Shown here: positions 35,810-47,971 of the stretch, in pieces
Position numbering within the stretch: position 1 is the first letter of the stretch
How the letters are laid out: each line of letters starts with the position of its first letter
From: Rebecca billardiae RCC1528
Taxonomy: Eukaryota; Haptophyta
Direction: 5' to 3'
DNA length: 64,000 nt
NCBI GenBank assembly: GCA_965240325.2
Contig: OZ251230.1
Span: 1,612,001-1,676,000, forward strand
The notes under the pieces: generated by a model
What the model saw: only the letters and a program-made list of their open reading frames with translations
The model's database searches: none
Told to the model about the DNA's origin: nothing
Translations under genes and position numbers: made by a program

Positions 35810-38800
35810 GCAGACGCGGTCCGATGAGCCATGATGGCCGCCGTTGAGCGCTCGCCCGTCAGCAGCCCGTGGCCCGCGTCGCGCGAGCCGCGGCGCGCGC
35901 GCGGCGAGGCGAGCGTGGACGCGCCCGCGCCCGCGAGGTACTGCTCGTCCTGCGAGCGCAGCGCGTGCACGAACGCGTCGGCGTGCGCGCCCATCGCACG
36001 CCGGAGGGAGTCGATCGATGCGGCGGCCGCGTACGGTGCCGGCCCGGTCGGTGGCGCGGGCGGGAAGTCCGGTGCGGCGTCCGGGCCGTGGGAGTCCGGC
36101 GGCGGGTGGTGGTGATGGTGCGGGGCGTGATGCGGCTCCACGGCGCCGGCCGCGTCCGAGCCCGCCGCCGCGCCGCCGCCGCCGACGCCGCCACTTGCGC
36201 CGCCATCGAGTGGCGCTTCAGCGCGCTCCGCCGAGGCCGCGGGCTCGGATGCGGCCGAGCGGCGGCGCGGCGCGGCCGCCGCGCTGCTGCCGGCAGCCGC
36301 GCCGGCGGCAGCGGAGGCCCCGGCCTCGGGCACCGAGGCAGCGGCGTCGGCATGTACGCTGCTCGAGCGCCGGCGCGCCGGCTCGCTGTTCGCCGCGCGC
36401 ACCCCGCTCGCAGCCGGCGTCGTCGCGTCCGCGTCCGCGTCCGCAACCGCTGCGAGGGTGACACGCCTGCGGGCGACCGCGGGCGGAGTCGACACATCCG
36501 TAGTGTCGTGGGCCGCCAAGGCCTCCGCGACCTCGCGGCTGCTCGTCGAGGCGTTCGAGACGCGCCCGCGTGGGTGCGCGTGCCCGCTGGCGCTGTGCGT
36601 GCTCGCGCGCGCGAGCGGGCCGCCACCGCCGCCCACCTCGTCGCCGGCCGCGCCGGCGGCGGCGGAGGCGGCGCCGCCGCCGAATCCGCCGCCGTGATGA
36701 GACTTGGAGTGCCGCGGGGGCGTGCCGGCGAAGGTGCCGTCGACGGTGGTCGAGACGGGCGAGACGCGGCCCGAGAGCAGCTGGCCCGTGTGCACCGGCG
36801 CGTACAGCCTCGGCAGCCCCGCCGCCCGCCCCACCACGTCCTCCCGGAACCGGCCGTCCGAGCGCAGCGCCTCGAGCGCCGCGCCCGACACCCACGCTCG
36901 ATCGTGCGAGCTCACGAGTCGGTCCCCGAACTCCCGCTCGCACTCGTGGCGCCAGAGCGCGAGGAGCGCGGCGGGGTCGGGCACGGTGGCGGGCTCAGCC
37001 ATGATCACGCCGGCGAGCACGCGCAGCAGCTCGCGCTGCGACAGCCGGTAGTGCGCGAACACGGGCGTCGGCGCGTACCGCTCCGAGAAGCGCTGCCACA
37101 ACGCGAGCGTCGCTGGCACGAGCCTTGCCGCTGAGTCGGCGAGCTGGCGGGCCGGCTTGGAGAGGGGCTCGCCGCCGGGGCCGCGCGCGGGGAAGCGCGC
37201 GCGGAGGAGCGCGCCGAAGACGCGCTCGAGCGACGCGCGCGACGGCGCGGGCACGAGCAGCGCGACGAAGCGCGCGCGGAGCCTCTCAGGCACGTCGACA
37301 GACCGCGCGGCGGCGGCGGCGGCCGCGCCGTCTGTCGCCGCGCCCGGCGCCTCGGCGCCGCGCGCCGTCGCCGTCGCGGCGAAGAGCAAGTCGACGACGC
37401 CCTTGGTCTCGCCGACGCGCGCGGGGTTGGGCACGGTGTGCGTCGAGGCGAGCTGGCGCACGAGCTCGAGCGTCGGCCTGTCGCCCCACCCGTCCGCGCG
37501 CGGCGCGCCCAGCTCGTCGATGAAGAGCAGCATGGACTTGCCGAGCGGAGGCCCGTACGTGCGCCCCTGCCGTTTCTCAAGGAGGCCCTCTAGCGAGCTG
37601 AGGAGCGAGGCGGGCGTGGTGGAGGCGGCGAGCGCGAGGCGGCGGCCGACGCAGGCGGACGCGTCGAGGCGCGAGAGCACCTGCAGCGCCGCCGCGCGCT
37701 TGCCCACGCCCTCGCCGCCGAGCAGCAGCACGTGCCGCCCGCCGGCGAGGGCCGACTCCATGAGGGCCTGAGTCCGCACCGCGTCGACAGTTGGCACGTG
37801 CACGGTCGGGATGAGCGCGGTGAGCTGCGCGGCGGAGGCGGAGGTGCCGCCGCTCGCGCCGGGGGGCGGCTGCCACTCGGGCACGCGCGCCGACCACGGC
37901 TCCCAACGCCCGCCCTCGCCAACGAAGTAGTCGAAGATCGTCGGCAGCTGCTGGCTGTCGACGCCGGCGCCGGCGCCGGCGCCGCCCGCGCCGCCGCCGC
38001 CGCCGCCGCCCGCGGGCTGCGGCGGCATGACGGACTTGCGGATGGCGCGCAGCGCGGCGTCGAGGCGCGCGCGCTCGTGCGCCTCGAGCGTCCCGCCGAT
38101 CGCCCACGCCGCGCAGAACACGAGCACGCGCTCCATCACCTGGCTCTCGGGCGGGTCATCGGCGGCGCCGCCGCCGCTCGCCGCCGCGGCGGAGGCCGCG
38201 CGCTGCGTCGCCGACAGCAGAACTCCGAGGAGTGACAGCAGAGAGGCGACGGCGGTGTTGGGGCTGACGCGCACGACGGGCGCGCACTCGCGCTCGACGA
38301 GCGAGAGCAGCGGCGGCACGTACCGCTCGAGCGCCGCGCGGAGCAGCGTGCCCTCCGCCTCGCGCCTCCGGCCGAGCCACGCCTGCGCGAGCGCGCGCCA
38401 CCCCAGATCAGATCCGGCGAGATGAACGATCGCGGCGCGCGAGACTGTGGAGGGCGCGGCGTGGCTGAGCGCGTCGACCTCGAAGGCGAGGGTGACGTTC
38501 GGGCGGAGCATGGGCAGCCGGTCCGCGTTGGGCAGCGTGAGCACCCTGTTCTCGTCCATCACCGAGTGGATGCTCTCCACCCAGTCCGGGTCAATCGGAC
38601 CATCCAGCACCACCCAGCTGAAATGGCGGGTGTCGCGGTTCGCGCGGCGCCAGAGCGCGGTGAACACGCCGTCCACCCAGCCCTGGCCCGAGGCGGCGTC
38701 GGCGGAGCCGAAGAGCTCGGTCGTGGAGAGCGCCTTCGCGAAGATCCGGTGCTCGCGGTGCGGCTTGCCCAGCGGCGGCGCGAGCGGGCTGCCGCCGCTG

Positions 38801-39249
38801 CCGCCACCCTTGGCACCGCCGCCGCTGCCGCCGCCGCCGCCGCTTCCGCCGCCGCCGCCGCCGCTCGCGCCGCCGGGCGGCGCGTCGTCCTCCTGCGGGC
38901 CGAGCGCCTCGAGCGCGGCGTGCAGCGTGCGCAGCAGGCACGTCTTGCCCGCGCCCGCCGGGCCGACGAGCATCAGCGCGTGCCGCGAGACCGAGGCCTG
39001 ATACAGCTGCACCGCGCGGGCGACCCACGGCGGCGGCGAATGGAGTCGCGCCGCGCCCGCCGCGTCGCGCACTGCGGCCGCGATCAGGTCGGCGTCGGCG
39101 CGGGCGGGGCGGAGCGAGGCGCCGGGGAACGCGTCGCCCACGATCGCCGCGAGCGCCGCCACGCCGTCCGCGCCGAGCGGCGCGCCGAGCGTGTCCAGCA
39201 GCGCGCGCGCCACCACCGACGGCTCATCGACGCGAGCCTGCCCGTGCGA

Positions 39250-39339
<90 letters not shown>

Positions 39340-41603
39340 GCTGCCCGAAATGCTGTGCACGACGCCGTCCGCAGCGGAGGCGGTGGCCGCGGCGGCGGCG
39401 GCCTCGACCGCGCGTCGGCGCGCGCCGATCGCCGCGCCGAGCACCGCCATCGTCGCGCGCAGCCCGTAGTCCGCCGCCGCCGTCGCCGCGAGCGTCGCCG
39501 CGCACTGACCGAGCACAGTCTCGACTTTTCGAGCGAGCGGTGCCGCGTGCGCAAACCCGACCGCCGCCAGCCGGACCCGGACTATCTGGTGCACGCTGGG
39601 GCGGGACATGGCGACCGGGCGCAGCAGCACGGAGAAGTTGGGCGGGAGCACGCGCGCGTGCGAGCCGCCCGGCCGCGCGGCGAGCGTCGCGCAGATCCCC
39701 ACGTCCGCGCGCCGGATCGAAATGAGCTGCCCGTCAGCAAATTGAAAATGCGACGGGGCGCTCGGCCTCCCTGCGGCCGCGTGCACGCGCATCGCGTCGA
39801 GGACGGCGGCGAGGTACACGCCGATCGAGGAGAGGAGCGCGGGGCGCAGCCGGTCGAGCTCGTCGAGGCAGCTGCGCGGCGACGCCGGCAGCAGGCAGCC
39901 GGCAGCGGGCGCGCGCGCGCGGCAGCAGAGGGCGCGTGAGCGCAGGCGGGCCCCGCGCGCGCGCTCGCGCGCGCGCGCCGCACGGATTGGATCGCAGCGC
40001 GCTGCGCGCGCGGGAGGGGGCAAGGTGTTGGCGCGCGCGCGCGGCGGCGGTGCGCGCACCCCCAGCAGCCCGACTGCGCGAGCGCCTTCAGCGTCGCGCC
40101 CACCGCGCGCTGGTCGAAGTCCGCCGAGCAGTTGGTGACGACCACGTGCTGCCCCAGCGATGCGCCTAGCTCCACGATGGTCTGCGTCTTGCCGACACCC
40201 GCCGGCCCGCCGAGCACGCCGCCGAGCTGGCGCGCGAGCGCCTGCGAGAGGGAGAGGAAGCAGCGCTCGGTGAGCGGCGTCATCACCAGCCGCGGCCGCG
40301 AGCCCAGGTACTCGTGCCCGTACTCCAGCTCCTCGTTGACGAGACACAGACTCAGGCCAGAGTCGATGGCAGGCAAGTCAGCTGTCGAGGCCGCGACGGC
40401 CGACGGCGCCGCGCCGCCGCCGCCGCCCGAGTACGCGCCCGCGCCCGCGCCGCCGCGCGCGTCGAACTTGGCGGGCGCGCGCCTCTCGCCGAGGGCGCCG
40501 CGCTCGGCGCCCGCTGCGATGCCGCCGCCGCCGTCGCCATCCGCGGCGCCGTCGACCGCCGCGCCGAGCCCACCGCCGAGCGCGTCCGCCGAAGCTCGCA
40601 TGCCCGCACCTCTGCGCGCGCCCGCGCGCAGCTGCGTGCGCAACTGGCGCGTCCAGTCCCACGAGCGCGGGTCGCGCACGCGCCGCCGCGCCAGGTCGTC
40701 CGCGATGTCGCGGTGGTTGAGCTCCGCCGCGGCCATCGACTCGAGCGCGACGCGCGCGCGCGCCACCGCCTGCGCATCCGCCTCCGCGCGCGCGGCCGCT
40801 CGCCTTTCTGCGTTCGGGAGCGCGCCCGGCCTCGCGAGCGCGCCGGTGCTGGCCGTGCCCACGCGCGAGGAGGCGAGGCTGGCGCCGTCGCCCAGCGAGG
40901 CGAACGAGCCCGCGGTCGGCGGCGGCTGCTGCCCGCCGCCGCCGTACGCCGCGCCGTACACGTTCGCTGTGTCGGCGTCGCTACTCGCGTCGTCCAGCCC
41001 GGGTCGTCCGCGCGCGCCCGCGCCGCCCGCGTCGGCGGGCATGCCGGCCTTGGCCGCGCGGAGCGCGCGTAGGATCTCCGCGTCCGAGGCGGCGCTCAGC
41101 GCGCCGAGCTCCGCGGCGCGCGCGCCCACCTCGCGCGCCAGCGCGCCGAGCAGCCCCCGCTCCGTGCGCGCGCGCGCCAGAGTAGACTCGGCCTTTGTCG
41201 TCCAGAGGTAGCCAAGGGCGAGCACACCCGCTTGCGCGGGGTAGCGGAGGGCGAGGGCGCTCATCGGCAGCCGGCCGTCGCCGAGCGCGAGCGCGTCGAC
41301 GCACGCGTCGTACGCGAACGCGGCCACCGCCGCCTGCGTCGCGTGCAGCAGCTGCCCCAGCCACTCCTCCGCCGGCGCTGCAGTCGAGACCGGCCGCAGA
41401 AGCCTCAGGTCTTCGCCCAGCGCCGAGCACACGCCGACGACCGTGTGCCCCGCGGCGCCGTGCGGCGCGGCGGAGCCGCCGAGGGCGACCGAGCCGCCGC
41501 CGCTCACCGCGCCAGCGCCCACGCCGCTGCTGCCGCCCGTCGCGCCCGCGAGCGTGCCGGCGCTGCCGGGCGCGGGCGCCACGCCGCCGAGCACGCTGCC
41601 CGG

Positions 41604-41646
<43 letters not shown>

Positions 41647-44600
41647 ACGCTGCTGCCGCCGCCCAGCTCCGCCTCGTGCGCGCCGTGCGTGAGCAGCTTG
41701 GCGACGGCGGAGAAGAGGCTGGGCAGGTGCGGCTGCAGCGCGTGCGGGCTCGCGCCGTTGCTCAGGATCTCCAGCAGCACCGAGTTGCTCACGAAGCCGA
41801 AGCGCGGGAACGCCGCGCGCTTGTGCGTCAAGAATCCCGAGAGCGCGTGCTCGCACAGCTCGAGCTGCTCGCGCAGGTGCGGCAGCAGCTCGGCGAGCGA
41901 GTCGTTGGCGTGGCAGAAGGCGAGCACGCCGCGCACCTCGAACGCCTTGCCCATCAGCTTCTCCCACGCACGGTCGATGTTCGCAAAGCGCTTGCTCTCC
42001 TGCGGCAGCTGCTTGGCGATCTCGCCCGACGAGAAGACAGACTCGAGATGCAGCCACGCCGCCTGCACCCTCGACCACGTCTCCAGCACCTCCGCGACGG
42101 CGGAGAGGGTGTTGATCAGCGCGGTGACGTCGTCGCGGAAGGGCTCGATGTACCGCGAGAGCAGCATCGCGCCGAGCGCGAGCTGCGCCTCCTCCAGCCG
42201 CGCGATCAGCTCGGCGGTCTCGGCAGCCTTGAGCAGAATTGGCCCGCGCCCCTTGAACGGCGCGATCGCCAGCTGCGCGTCTGCCCACTCGGCGCCGACG
42301 GCGTGGAGGCGCTCCTCGAGGCGCGCCTCGCGCGCGGCGGCGTGCGCGACCGCGCGCACCTCCTCGCGGAACCCGAGCACGTCCGCGTCGATCAGCTGCG
42401 CCAGCGTGAAGCTGTACGAGTGCACGTTGATGTGCGTCCCGCTCAGCGCCTGCAGCTGCTCCCAGTGCCGCGGCCGCATCGCCGGCGCGACGAGGAGCTG
42501 GAGGAGCGGGAGGAGCTCGGTGAGCTCGTCGACCATGCGGCGCAGGTCGGCGTACGCGTCCCACTCGCGCAGCGCCACCGGCATCTGCCGGCACTCCGCC
42601 TCGAACCGCCTCGCCTTCGACTCCATCTCGGGCACCGCCGCGCCCACCTCCGCCCACGGCAAGTCGTGGAACTCCCGCAGCGCGCCCAGCACCGAGGTGT
42701 ACAGCGAGTAGAGGCGGTCGAGCAGGTCGAGCTGCTCCTTGGTCGCGGCGAGCTCGGGGTAGTGCGTCTCCTCCAGCCCGAACAGCCGCTCCCCCGCGCG
42801 GTACTGCGTCCACTTGCGCTCGAGCAGCGCGTACCGCCGCCTGTACACACCGAGCCTATCGACTGCGTCCAGCGGGCGCAGCCCCGGCGCCACCGGGCCC
42901 GACGACTCGAAGGCGGCGCGGAAGGTGCGCACGTCCTCGCGGAAGGCGACGACGTCGTTGAGCAGCTCGTGCTTGAACGCGCCCTGCTTCTCCGAGAGCG
43001 CCTCCGACACCTCGTGCGCCGTCGCGAGCATCTTCCGCCACAGGTACCGCAGCTCGTCCTTGGCAGCATACTCCTCGCGGTCGAGCGAGACGCCATGCTC
43101 GGACAGCGACGCGTACATGGCCTCGACGGGGCCGAGGTAGTGGTCGACGGAGGACTCGCGCGCGCGCACCTCGCGCAGCACCTCGATCACCGCGCGCACG
43201 TCGTCGAGCTCGCGCAGCTCGCGCCCCAGCTGCCGCTGCATTCCCACCACCCAGCCCGAGACCTCGTCGAGCGCCGCGCGCGCGGACGCGTGCAGTGTGT
43301 CTGCGTACTGCGCACGCCACTGGCGCACGAGCAGCCGGAGGGTGGCCTTGATCGGCCCGGTGTCGAGCGCGAGCACGCCGATCACGTGCATCGGCGGGAT
43401 CCGCGACACCTCGCGCTCGAGCTCGAGGTAGTACCGAAGCGCGCTCTCATAGGCCTCCAGCCCAGGCTTTGTGGCCTGGAACCGAGCGTACGCGGCGGCG
43501 CGGTCCGACGTCCACAGCCACGCGTACTGGTCGAAGGTGGCGGTGAACTCGGCGATCTTGCGCCGCACGCCCTGCAGCGCGCCGGTGAGCTGGATCGCCG
43601 TGATCGTGATCTCCTTGTCCGCCGCGAGCGCCTCGAACGTCCCCGCCGACTCTGAGCCGGCGCGCGCTCCGGGCACAGGCAGGCCTCGCGCGCACGCGAT
43701 CACGGAGCGTGCGCATCGGTTCACGCCGAGCTGCACCTCGTCGATCGAGGGCGAGAGCATGATGGTCGAGGTGGCAAGCTCGACCGAGACGTCGAAGAGC
43801 GGCCGCTCGAGCAGCACGAAGCCGCGCACGGACGCCTGCGCGCGCGCGGCGCGGCGAGCGCGCGCGTGAGCGCGCGCGCGCGCAGGCCGCCCGTCGGTCG
43901 CAGCGCAGCGCCAGCCACGCGCGATGCCGCGCGGCGCGTGGGCGCGGCCGAGCGGCCGACGGGCGCACACGCCCTGCGAGGGTCTGCGCGCGTGCTCGCG
44001 CGCGCGCACGCCGCGCGCGCGACGGCGCAAGCCCGCACCTTCACCCGGTCGTGCAGCACTCTGAGGGACGAGCGCGCCGCCTTCAGCAGCGCGCGGTAAG
44101 TAAGCCGCGAGTAGCTGCCGCGCAGCTCGGCCGCGTGCGCCGGGTCGACGCGGTGCGGCGTGAGCTCGAGCGGCCACTCGGCGGCGAGCTCGAGCAGGTC
44201 GCCCACCGCGCCGTCCACCTCCGTCGCGCGCTTCGCCATCACCGCCTGCGCCTCGCGCGAGTGCTTCTCCTGCGCGGCGAGCAGGCGGTCCATCGTCAGC
44301 CGTCCCTCCGTGGGAAGCGCGACGAGCAGCGTGCGCGAGAGGCCGCGCAGGTTGCGCTCGATCCGGTTGTCCATGATGTCCTTCATCTTGACGCAGAGCT
44401 CGTCGAACCGGTCGAGCGCCGAGAGCACCGACGCGATGTACGCGTCGATCGAGAGCGACATCCACGAGATGTGCACGCAGCCGGGCAGCAACCTCCGCTC
44501 AAGCTCGTCGATGTGCGGCCGGAGCAGCTGCGCGGCGACCGGCATGACGCGGCCGAGCGCGTGCTCGTGGCGCGAGAGCACGAACTGGAGCGCGGCGTAG

Positions 44601-47600
44601 TACGCCTTGAGCTTCTTCTCCTGCGCGAGCACGCCGCGCGCCGCCTCCGGGATCTCGAGCCCGAGCCGCTGCAGCCCGCGCGCCTCGCGCACGAGGAGAA
44701 AGATCTGCCGGTCGAGATTCACGACGAGCTTGGACGAGTCCGGGTGGCGGACGAGGAGCGTGGCGCCGAGGCCCTCGGCCGAGCGCTCGACCGCGGAGCA
44801 CCACGCGACGTGCCACAGCGTCTCAAACTCGATGATCGTCCGCGCGATCTTGTTGTACGAGCGCACGATCTTGCGCGCCTCCTTGGTCGCCATCAGCCGG
44901 CCGTGGCGCGAGAACTTCTTCATGGGCTCTTCGACGCGCCGCAGGAGCTGGCGCGCCCACGCAATGTTGCCCGCGGTGGGCGCGGCGTCGCGCTCGAGCG
45001 GCGGCGAGCCCTTGTCCCGCTCGTACGTCATCTGCACCACCTCCAGGTCGAGCCCGTAGTTGTGGAACACCACCATCAGCTTCGAGTCGAGGTCGTCGCG
45101 CAGCCGCTCCCGCTCGAGCACGAGGTGGAACTGCCGGAGCAGCGCGAGCGCTTGCTCCGTGGAGGAGAGCGACTCGAACGCCTGGTTGATGAAGCCCTGC
45201 AGCACCATCTCGAGCTCGTTGATCTTGGAGGTGAAGTCGAGGAAGTCCCGGTCGAACTGCGAGTGCCCGTAGTCGAGCGGGTCGTACGGCCGCGAGCGCA
45301 CGTAAGCGTACAACACTCGGAAGCCCTCCATCAGTGCGTCCATCCCCTCGACGCGGTGGCGCTCGAGCTTCGAGAACTGGTCGATCGTGCGGATCATCTC
45401 GATGAGCTTCTCCGCGCGGCGGCAGAAGAGGTCGAGCCGGCCGAAGATCCGCCCCTCGTCGAAGTCGAACTGCCGCCCCTCCGGGTTGGACGCGAGCAGC
45501 GCGTCGCGCGTCGCGCGGTAGTGCTCCGCGTACGCATCGGACACGTCGATGCACTCGCGCAGACGCTCGGCGGTCGCGCGCAGGTCGGACTGCCAGACGG
45601 GGCCACCCTGCCGGACGTACGAGACGCAGTTGGCGACGACGGCGTTGGACACCTTGCGCAGCAGCGTGCTCATCCGCTCCGCCGTGTTGTAGTGCCGCGA
45701 GATCGTGTGGATCATCCGCAGCGTCGCGAGCAGACCCGGCAGCGCCCCGAGCACCTCTCTCGGCGAGCCGCGCTCGATGGGCTCCAAGTGCTGCTCGAGC
45801 GTGGAGAGGTACTTGGCGTTGTCCTTCGCCTCGTTGGCCGCGTCGGTGATCGAGGCGTCGAGCGCGCGCCAGCGGCGCAGCGCGCGCGAGCTTCCCGCCG
45901 ACAGCACGCCCACCACCACCCGGCAGTCCTCGCCGCGCATCTGCTCGACTAGCGAGTTGAACTTGGTCATGCGCGAGCGCCAGTAGGCGATCTCGGAGGC
46001 GGGAGATGCGTCGTCGGCGGGGTTCGGGAGCGGGCCGGCGGCGCCGCCGGGCTTGGGCGCGGCCGAGCCCGCCGCGCCGCCGAGCCCGCCGCCGGCCTTC
46101 TCCGCCGACGAGCCGCCGCCGCCCCCCGCGCCCTGCGCCACCACGCCGCCGCCGCCCGCCGCAACGGACAGCGAGTACTGCGCTTCGGCGAGCGCGACAT
46201 CGTCTGACAGCAGCGCCTCGATGCGCGCGCACCATCCCTCGAGCACGGCCTCGAAGCGCTCGACGAGCGTGTGGTTCGACGCGGCGGCCTCGTACCCCTG
46301 CGGGCTCGGCTCGATCTCCGACTCGCGCACCAGCGCCGCGCTCAGCTCGACGCCGCCCTCCGCCGAGCGCGCCGCCTCGTCCAGCGCGGTCACAAACTTA
46401 GCGACTGAGCTCAGAAGATCGCGCCGCGCCTGAGCCGTCTCCGCTGAGAGCGGGGGCGGCTCGGGCTCGAGCGCGCGCGGCGCGAAGGAGTTGGCGCGGC
46501 TGGGCAGGCCAGCCACCGCGCCGCCCGCCACAGCCCCGCCCGTCCCCGTCGGCGCCGCGCCGCCCAGATCCGGCGGGCCGGCCGCGCCCTCGGCCGCCGT
46601 CGCGCCGCCCGCCTCCTCCGTCGTGCCTAGCCGGAATGAATCTGCTTCGGTGCGCGCCTCGCCGTCGATCTGGGTGCCGGGCGAGCCGGAGCGCGCGGCC
46701 GAGGCGCGGCTGCGCGAGCGCTGCAGCGGCTCGACCTCCGCCACCCCGCCCGGCGGCCCGGCGGGCGCGGGCGGCGCCGCGGGCGCGCCGCCAAGCTGCG
46801 GCGGCTGCGGCTGCGGCTGTGACGGCCGCTGCGCCGCCGACAGGTGTCGCCTCACCTCCGAGTGCAGGGCAGGGTGGTACACGTCTGCGGCGGCGCGGCG
46901 CGGCGCGCGGGGACGCGGGGATGCGCGCGCGCGCGAGGGGGGGCGACGAGCGCATCAGCTCCGCGCGCCGCGCGCGCGCACACGCACGCGGCCCCAACCG
47001 CGGCCGGCGCCGCCGCATCGCGCCGCGCCGCGCCGCGCGGCGCGCGCACTGGCAAGAACCCCGAGGAGCGATCCGAGCGCGTGCGCGTCGAGCGAGCCGA
47101 GGAAGACGCGGGTGTCGCCGCGCGCGTCGCCGAGGATGCGCTGCGTGTCGGTGCGGAACGCGTACGCCACGCGCCCCTCCACGCCCGCCAGCTCCTCGGC
47201 GCTCTCGCCGTCCGCGCACACGCACAGCTCGACCGCACCCCGCTCGGATCCAGCGATCAGCGTCACGCCCTCGCGCTCGCGCGGCGGCGTGGGCGGCGTG
47301 TCCGCGTCGGCTTCGAGCGCGTACTCGTCGGAGATGGCGATCGTGTCACCGACCGCGCCACCGTCCTCGGCAGCACCGGCGCCGACCTCCCCGGTCGCGC
47401 GCAGCGGCGGTGGCGCGCCGCCGGCATCGGAGAGGGCTGTTTCCATCGTGCTCACGAGCGAGCCGAGGGCGACGGCCGAGCCGTCGGCGGTGTCGCGCCG
47501 TCCGTCGCCGTCGGTGACGGATACGTCCATCTGCACGTCGTCGCCCGGAGCTTCGTCCACGTCGCGCGCGAGCGGGCCGGTCGCCTCGCGCACATAGCAG

Positions 47601-47815
47601 AGGAGCCGCACCGCGTGCCCCTCGAGGAACCGCGACACCGGCCGCGCGATGGTTGGGCGGACGAGCGCCGCGTCGAGCTGGTGAGCGGGCAGGCCGAATG
47701 TGAGCGAGAGGTGCCGCACAAGCCAGCGTGGGCGCGTCGCTTCGCGCGGGGGCGCGCGCTCGAGGCCTCCTCGCCTCGCCTCCTCCGTCACGGTCGGAGC
47801 CGTGGGCGACGCCAT
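27819..47815 (-). CDS. Flagellar-type dynein heavy chain
   Basis: Motor subunit moving toward microtubule minus ends, probably axonemal. Eleven exons: 47815-47050, 46884-44039, 43835-40060, 39871-32242, 32048-31540, 31331-31090, 30945-30752, 30402-30310, 30156-29280, 29096-28542, 28375-27819; all introns GT-AG and all phases agree, giving 6,014 aa (usual 4,000-4,700). The tail has LGVLA|NVYHPALHSEVRRHL. AAA1 Walker A is GPAGVGKT (about 2414) with CLDELDR after intron 3; AAA2 is GPAGAGKT (about 2766); AAA3 is GGEGVGKR, lacking Ser/Thr; AAA4 is GVAGSGRR. Stalk coiled coils and a short microtubule-binding region map to about 34290-33260, AAA5 starts LIDPHGFG. The C-terminal domain has DFRLWLTTEP and GIYVHGLFVDGARWD across the last intron. 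Extra length comes from Gly, His and Ala/Pro inserts, notably about 37000-35600. The subtype cannot be assigned. Confidence 0.92.
30411..30495. repeat. ACGC tetranucleotide microsatellite in a dynein intron
   Basis: About 20 GCAC/ACGC units with two ACGT variants lie within dynein intron 8 (30751-30403), ending less than 10 bases from the acceptor, where a polypyrimidine tract would be expected. This is the longest intron of the gene (349 nt). Confidence 0.9.
39247..39340. repeat. GCC trinucleotide repeat encoding poly-Gly
   Basis: About 30 GCC units, interrupted twice, encode a glycine run between AAA1 and AAA2 of the dynein heavy chain. Similar shorter tracts occur at 34878-34960, 35782-35812 and 41606-41645. 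Confidence 0.9.
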
Positions 47816-47971
47816 TGGCCGGCTCCCAAGCTCCCTTGAAACGATACTGCGTCCGGGCGCGAGGCTGGCCAGGGTCGAGTCCGGTACGTTGACACAGACC
47901 TGCTTTATCCATGGCGGCGGCCCCCGACTGCTCGACGTGACTCAAGTGGGACAAGTGATTCGCTCGCGAGA
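47816..47971. promoter_or_regulatory. Compact divergent promoter
   Basis: 156 bp separate the dynein ATG (minus) from the RBBP6-like ATG (plus). Both promoters must lie in or around this spacer. No TATA motif is seen. Confidence 0.55.

Noticed and set aside
41232-43655. Plus-strand open frame of 807 codons over the dynein gene
   Set aside because: It is antisense to well-supported dynein coding sequence and is Arg/Glu/His-rich in the way mirror frames of GC-rich genes are; no domain is present.
44051-45952. Plus-strand open frame of 633 codons
   Set aside because: Antisense shadow of dynein exon 2; length is explained by scarcity of stop codons at this GC content.
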